NCBI GenBank assembly: GCA_022447165.1
Contig: JAKVBR010000001.1
Location: 29,890 to 39,647, forward strand
Direction of reading: 5' to 3'
DNA: 9,758 bases
Origin: Phycisphaerales bacterium
GTDB lineage: Bacteria; Planctomycetota; Phycisphaerae; Phycisphaerales; SM1A02
The position numbers and the translations under genes were made by a program. Positions 5,840 to 9,758 of the stretch are shown here, piece by piece. The notes beneath the pieces were generated by a model that saw only the letters and a program-made list of their open reading frames with translations, did no database searches and was not told the origin of the DNA. How positions within the stretch are numbered: the first letter of the stretch is position 1; each line of letters opens with the position of its first letter.

Positions 5840-7102
5840 ATGACAACATCGACTGAATCAAAACCAGCCATTTTGGGTGGTGACCCTGTCGTCACCCTAG
5901 ACCAAGTTGAAGCAAACCGCTGGCCCATCATTACAAGTGAAGATGAGCAGGCAGTCATTGATGTTATGCGCAGTGATAACTTGTCGATACACCCAATCGT
6001 TCAAACGCTAGAAGAAGATTTCAAGGGACTGACCAAACGCAAGTTTGCACTTGCCCATAACAATGGCACGGCAGGCATCCTTGCTGGACTTCACGCAGTT
6101 GGTGTGAGACCGTTTGATGAAGTCATCGTGCCTTCAGCGACGTGGTGGTCGAGCGTCATGCCTGTTCTTCACTGCGGCGCAGTTCCAGTTTTTGCTGAAC
6201 TTGAACCAGAATGTCTTGGGCTTGATCCAGAAGACATCGAACGAAAGATCACAGACAAAACAAAAGCCATCGTAGTCGTTCATCTCTTTGGCATGCCATC
6301 GAAGATGGATGAAATCATGGCCATTGCAGAGAAGCATAATCTCAAAGTCATTGAAGACGCATCGCATGCACACGGCGCTGTGTACAAGGGGAGACCAATT
6401 GGTTCATTTGGCGATGTAAGCATCTTCAGTTTGCAAGGCAACAAACTCTGCCCTGCTGGCGAAGGTGGAATCATGCTTTGTGATGACCAGGAAGTTTGGG
6501 AGAACGCTGTTCGCCTCGGCCATTATGAAAAATTGCTCGGGTTAGAGTCAAAGAACAAATACTTTGCGGCAACTGGTTTTGGCTTTAAGTTCAGAATGGC
6601 CCCAATGTCAGCGGCTCTTGCACATGAGCAGTTCAAACACATGCCTAAGCGAAATGCAAGGCGAAATGAGAATTGCATCTATCTTTCGGAGCAACTCCAA
6701 GAACTCAGCATCGAAACATTCATGGCAACAGATGATGTTACGCGCGTCTACTTTGAGTTTCTCGTTCGCTACGACGAGTCCAAAACTGGCTTACCAATAG
6801 GCGACTTAGCAAAAGCCCTTCAAGCAGAAGGCGCGCATGTTGCCGCACCACGCTATCCACTCCTGCACCAACAACCCGTCTTTACTCATGGGGTGTGGTC
6901 AAAAATTGCGAGGCTTCCAGCAACAGAAGAAAATCCAATTCATCTCTATGACCCTGCAGATTTACCAAACACAACGCTTGGTAATGGCTCACTGTTAAAG
7001 TTGCCCTCTTTCCCATCAGCAACCAGAGAATTGCTCGACCAATATGCGCATGCTTTCAGAAAAGTTCTTGCGCACGCAAATGACATCCCGCGAACAAACT
7101 AA
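5840..7102 (+). CDS. DegT/DnrJ/EryC1/StrS-family PLP aminotransferase
   Basis: 420 residues. It starts 3 bases after the floA stop, with a GAAGAG purine run just upstream, so coupling with floA is likely. Fold-type I aminotransferase features are clear: NNGTAGI (74-80) in the phosphate-binding turn, IEDASHAHGA (171-180) in which Asp173 should contact the PLP nitrogen, and FSLQGNKLCPAGEGG (196-210), in which Lys202 is the expected Schiff-base lysine. The FSLQGNK...AGEGG form resembles the branch containing AHBA synthase and scyllo-inosose aminotransferase more than the branch with SKNLG/SKNLT. These enzymes usually move an amino group from glutamate or glutamine to a sugar or cyclic ketone. 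The true substrate cannot be read from sequence. No sugar-nucleotide genes are in the window; the neighbours are membrane genes, so a cell-envelope product is possible. The C-terminal YDPADLPNT and LLDQYAHAFRKV segments are typical of this subgroup. Confidence 0.92.
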   Translation: MTTSTESKPAILGGDPVVTLDQVEANRWPIITSEDEQAVIDVMRSDNLSIHPIVQTLEEDFKGLTKRKFALAHNNGTAGILAGLHAVGVRPFDEVIVPSATWWSSVMPVLHCGAVPVFAELEPECLGLDPEDIERKITDKTKAIVVVHLFGMPSKMDEIMAIAEKHNLKVIEDASHAHGAVYKGRPIGSFGDVSIFSLQGNKLCPAGEGGIMLCDDQEVWENAVRLGHYEKLLGLESKNKYFAATGFGFKFRMAPMSAALAHEQFKHMPKRNARRNENCIYLSEQLQELSIETFMATDDVTRVYFEFLVRYDESKTGLPIGDLAKALQAEGAHVAAPRYPLLHQQPVFTHGVWSKIARLPATEENPIHLYDPADLPNTTLGNGSLLKLPSFPSATRELLDQYAHAFRKVLAHANDIPRTN

Positions 7103-7793
7103 ATCACCGCCTGATGCAGACGCTGTCATTCATCAATTGACGCATCCATTCAATCGCGGAATAGGATGTCTATTGCTCTGCGCACTGAAACTTGTGAAAT
7201 GGGTGAAACGAATTTCATGGACAACTAAAGGAGTTGAACAACTCACGCTTGTTGACATGCCCGTGTTGTTCGCATCAAATCACACAAGCCATGTTGACAC
7301 GCACGTCATCATGAACGTACTTCCCAAAAACATTCGTCGCCAAACAGCTGTTGCTGCTGCGTTCGATCACTTCGCAGACGCAGATGGAAAATCCTTTCAT
7401 AAGCGAATCATCCAGTTTCTTGTCGCATCGCTTTGGAATGCATTTAGCATTGAACGAAGAAAGTCACCCCTTCGTTCAATTCGTACGATGCAGTCACTTC
7501 TTGAAAAGCATTGGTCGATTGTGATTTACCCAGAAGGAACCCGAAGTAGGACTGGCGATATTGCGAGGTTTAAACCCGGCCTTGCTGTTGTCGCGAAAAA
7601 AACCAACCGCCCCGTGATTCCGATATGCGTCAAAGACGGATTGACGGTCCTTCCAGAAGCGACCTATATCCCAAAACACGGCAAAATCAGTATTTCATTT
7701 GGAAAACCACTCTATTTTGACGAAAGTGATACTTCTGAATCCTTTATGGAACGCGTTGAACAATCCGTTCGCGCGATGCATGCAGAATCATGA
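7080..7793 (+). CDS. PlsC-type 1-acyl-glycerol-3-phosphate acyltransferase
   Basis: 237 residues from ATG 7080, overlapping the end of the aminotransferase by 23 bases; ATG 7044 would add 12 residues and a 59-base overlap. Neither has a clear ribosome binding site, so the start is uncertain and translation is probably coupled. A hydrophobic stretch at about 28-40 may anchor the protein. The acyltransferase signature blocks are in order: NHTSHVD (67-73, the catalytic NHx4D motif), FSIERR (122-127), YPEGTRSRTG (150-159, phosphate binding) and RPVIPICV (177-184). The family transfers an acyl chain to the sn-2 position of lysophosphatidic acid to give phosphatidic acid at the inner face of the membrane. 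Members acting on other acceptors, such as ornithine lipids or lysophospholipids, look very similar, so the acceptor is inferred. It overlaps the next gene by 4 bases (ATGA). Confidence 0.9.
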   Translation: MTSREQTKSPPDADAVIHQLTHPFNRGIGCLLLCALKLVKWVKRISWTTKGVEQLTLVDMPVLFASNHTSHVDTHVIMNVLPKNIRRQTAVAAAFDHFADADGKSFHKRIIQFLVASLWNAFSIERRKSPLRSIRTMQSLLEKHWSIVIYPEGTRSRTGDIARFKPGLAVVAKKTNRPVIPICVKDGLTVLPEATYIPKHGKISISFGKPLYFDESDTSESFMERVEQSVRAMHAES

Positions 7794-9067
7794 CGCACTT
7801 CATTGCAACAGGATGGACTACCGTAGATATCGCGCTACTTGCGTCGATGTTGCCGCTATTGTGCATGAGCGCTTTTTTCAGTTGTAGTGAAACTGCCATC
7901 TTTAGATTGGGACAGGCGAGCATTGTTGAGTTAACCAATCGCAAATCGTCTCCTGCAAATGCGACGCTCTATCTCGTTAAGCATCGCCGAACAGTGTTAA
8001 TCACCATTCTCATTGGCAACATGACAGCAAATGTGTTGTACTTTGTCGTCAGTTCAGTCCTTATGCTCAACATGCCAAGTGGTTTTGCTGCTGAAGTTGG
8101 CATTGCAGTAGGATCACTGTTAGCCATTATTGTTTTTGGTGAAGTGATCCCAAAGATGGCTGCAACCGCAAGACCAATTGCACTTGCACTATTGCTTTCG
8201 CCACTTCTGCTACTCGTTCACCGAATCATCTCGCCACTTCGAACACTCACTGACGTCCTTGTGGTAACGCCACTTTCAAGATTGTTTTCTGCAAGTAAGC
8301 CAGAGCCGTTAAAAGCAGATGAACTTGCTTCACTCGTTGAGCACTCATCTTCAGAGGGCATCATCGATCATGCTGAGCAACACGTTCTTTATGAAGTTGT
8401 TGAGCTGTCTCGCATTCGCGTTCGCGAGGTCATGACGCCAAGAGTGCACATGGTTTCACTTCCTGCAACTGCATCGGAAGACGACATTAAGGACATTGTT
8501 GCAAAGACACGCCTGACGCAACTGCCAATGTTTGGTGAAGACATCGATGAGATTGTTGGCATGCTTCACACAAAAAGGTATCTGCAACGCAGTGTTGATG
8601 GACCACTGCTTGTGAAAGCAAGCATGACACGACCTCAATACATTCCACAAGTAGCAACCCTTGACCAGTTACTCATTCACTTCCGTGAAACGAATACGCG
8701 GCTAGCAATCGTCGTTGATGAGTTTGGTGGAACTGCTGGCCTTGTCACACTTGAAGATGTGCTTGAGGAATTGATTGGTGAAATTGGCGATGAAGTTCAT
8801 GGCGACATGCAAGAACCAATAAAGCGGGACGATGGCACATGGCTGATTGATGCACATACAAATGTTCGGCAGTGGGCTGCAGCCACTGGCATGCTCCTTG
8901 AAAAATGCCCCGCTGCAACGATGGGCGGACTCATCGCCGCAACCCTTGGCCGCATCCCTGAAGTCGGTGACTCAATTGAGCTTGGCAACTTAACACTCAC
9001 CGTCGATGCAATGGATGAGTACCGCGTTAAAACAATCATTGTTGCGCTTCATGAGGTGAGTTCATGA
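7790..9067 (+). CDS. CNNM/CorC (HlyC)-family membrane protein with CBS pair, first copy
   Basis: 425 residues; the start overlaps the acyltransferase stop (ATGA at 7790-7793). The order of domains is complete. The CNNM/DUF21 membrane domain (about 10-165) has the hallmarks FSCSETAIF (30-38), IGNMTANVL (75-83) and FGEVIPK (116-122). A CBS-domain pair (about 213-333) starts with VREVMTPR and ends with VVDEFGGTAGLVTLEDVLEE (308-327). A CorC/HlyC C-terminal domain (about 340-422) contains MGGLIAATLGRIPEVGD (378-394). Proteins of this family export Mg2+ or related divalent cations, with the CBS pair sensing nucleotide and Mg2+; older haemolysin annotations are misleading. The ion specificity cannot be settled from sequence. 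It ends in a 4-base overlap with a second gene of the same family. Confidence 0.93.
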   Translation: MTHFIATGWTTVDIALLASMLPLLCMSAFFSCSETAIFRLGQASIVELTNRKSSPANATLYLVKHRRTVLITILIGNMTANVLYFVVSSVLMLNMPSGFAAEVGIAVGSLLAIIVFGEVIPKMAATARPIALALLLSPLLLLVHRIISPLRTLTDVLVVTPLSRLFSASKPEPLKADELASLVEHSSSEGIIDHAEQHVLYEVVELSRIRVREVMTPRVHMVSLPATASEDDIKDIVAKTRLTQLPMFGEDIDEIVGMLHTKRYLQRSVDGPLLVKASMTRPQYIPQVATLDQLLIHFRETNTRLAIVVDEFGGTAGLVTLEDVLEELIGEIGDEVHGDMQEPIKRDDGTWLIDAHTNVRQWAAATGMLLEKCPAATMGGLIAATLGRIPEVGDSIELGNLTLTVDAMDEYRVKTIIVALHEVSS

Positions 9068-9758
9068 TGACTGAGATTTACATTTCAGTAGCAGTGCTTC
9101 TCCTTGGCATTATCATGAGTGCGATTTACTCAGGTCTTGAGACTGGGCTTTACACCATTAACCAGATTCGACTCGGTGTTCGTTCCTCAGCGGGTCTTAA
9201 AAGTGCGAAGCGTTTACTTCGACTTGTCAATCATCCGACTCGGATGCTTGCCGTCCTACTTGTCTGTAACAACATCGCAAACTTCCTTGCAAGTTATGGC
9301 GCAGCACGATTGCTTAACGCCACGACGCTTGGCCCATGGGAAGCAATCGCAATCAACGCCGTTGTGATGATTCCACTACTTTTCGTTTTTGGCGAAGTCC
9401 TACCGAAAGACATGTTCCGCTCGCATACTGATACGCTGACCTACACTTGGAGCGGTGTCCTTCACATCACCGACAAAATTCTGTGGTGGACTGGCGTCGT
9501 TCCGCTCGTTGCATCCATCGGTAAACTTGCAAGGTGGTCACTTGGGAGTGAAAGTGATTTTGAACCAACACCACGAAGACGTTTTGGTTTGCTCTTTAAG
9601 GAAGGACTCGAAGGCGGCGTTCTATCTGATGAACAAATTACGCTCGCTGACCGCGTTCTTTCAATGAAATCGCTCACAGTAAAAAGTGAAATGATTCCGT
9701 GGATGCGCGTCTCATGCATTGGCGCAAATGTTTCTGTCAAACGCCGGACTGCTGCAAT
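9064..9758 (+). CDS. CNNM/CorC-family membrane protein, second copy, cut by window end
   Basis: 231 residues are visible and the frame is still open at the window edge. ATG 9064 overlaps the previous stop (ATGATGA) and follows GAGG at 9053-9056, 7 bases upstream; ATG 9067 is also possible. The membrane domain shows the family hallmarks in divergent form: YSGLETGLY (22-30), LLVCNNIANFL (65-75) and FGEVLPK (109-115). Hydrophobic helices are at about 5-25, 62-80, 93-112 and 138-152. A Gly/Glu-rich linker with FKEGLEGGVLSDEQ (178-191) leads to MKSLTVKSEMIPW (201-213), where the CBS pair should begin. It is clearly diverged from the first copy, with few shared residues outside the signature motifs. 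Tandem CNNM genes suggest two subunits of one heteromeric transporter or two proteins with different roles; the sequence cannot decide. Confidence 0.9.
   Translation, partial: MMTEIYISVAVLLLGIIMSAIYSGLETGLYTINQIRLGVRSSAGLKSAKRLLRLVNHPTRMLAVLLVCNNIANFLASYGAARLLNATTLGPWEAIAINAVVMIPLLFVFGEVLPKDMFRSHTDTLTYTWSGVLHITDKILWWTGVVPLVASIGKLARWSLGSESDFEPTPRRRFGLLFKEGLEGGVLSDEQITLADRVLSMKSLTVKSEMIPWMRVSCIGANVSVKRRTAA

Noticed and set aside
1..9758. CRISPR array, tRNA, rRNA, insertion sequence, phage or defence genes
   Set aside because: I looked for regularly spaced repeats, cloverleaf-like segments, transposase motifs and terminal inverted repeats and saw none; nearly all the sequence is explained by recognised housekeeping or envelope families.

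Overview
The window looks like a piece of chromosome from a planctomycete, probably of the class Phycisphaerae. The main reason is the pair of large type IV pilin-like proteins whose N-termini (GFTLIELLVVIAIIALL...LLPAL) are of the kind very common in that group. The conserved NfeD/flotillin cluster and the moderate-to-low GC fit but do not prove it. Every gene I can support is on the + strand; I saw no tRNA, rRNA, CRISPR array, insertion sequence or phage gene.

Layout. Positions 1-131 are the 3' end of a RidA/YjgF-family gene. Positions 132-569 are a 438-base gap with no convincing gene but with a direct repeat, several small tetraloop hairpins and a T-rich hairpin just before the next gene. 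Positions 570-2537 hold two tandem, clearly paralogous pseudopilin-like genes, closed by a perfect palindromic intrinsic terminator (2567-2598). Positions 2627-5836 hold a membrane-microdomain cluster: a long NfeD (membrane serine protease plus OB domain), a short NfeD (membrane plus OB domain, no protease) overlapping it by 4 bases, and the flotillin-like protein FloA with its own likely promoter and ribosome binding site. Positions 5840-9758 continue without a real gap: a DegT/DnrJ/EryC1/StrS aminotransferase, a PlsC-type acyltransferase, and two consecutive CNNM/CorC-type membrane proteins, the last cut by the window edge.

How the genes may work together. Long NfeD, short NfeD and FloA form a known type of partnership (compare yqeZ-floA of Bacillus subtilis): flotillin scaffolds with NfeD partners in membrane domains. 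The downstream genes are tightly packed or overlapping (gaps of 3 bases or overlaps of 4-23 bases), so they are probably co-transcribed with floA and translationally coupled. Phospholipid acylation (PlsC) and ion-transport proteins (CNNM) fit a membrane-homeostasis theme. The role of the aminotransferase in that set is open and is the most interesting functional question here.

Other points worth attention are the apparent leaderless start of the long nfeD, only 28 bases after a strong terminator; the asymmetric insertions and the conserved cysteine in the two pseudopilins; and the structured leader before them. I found no defence, toxin or mobile system.
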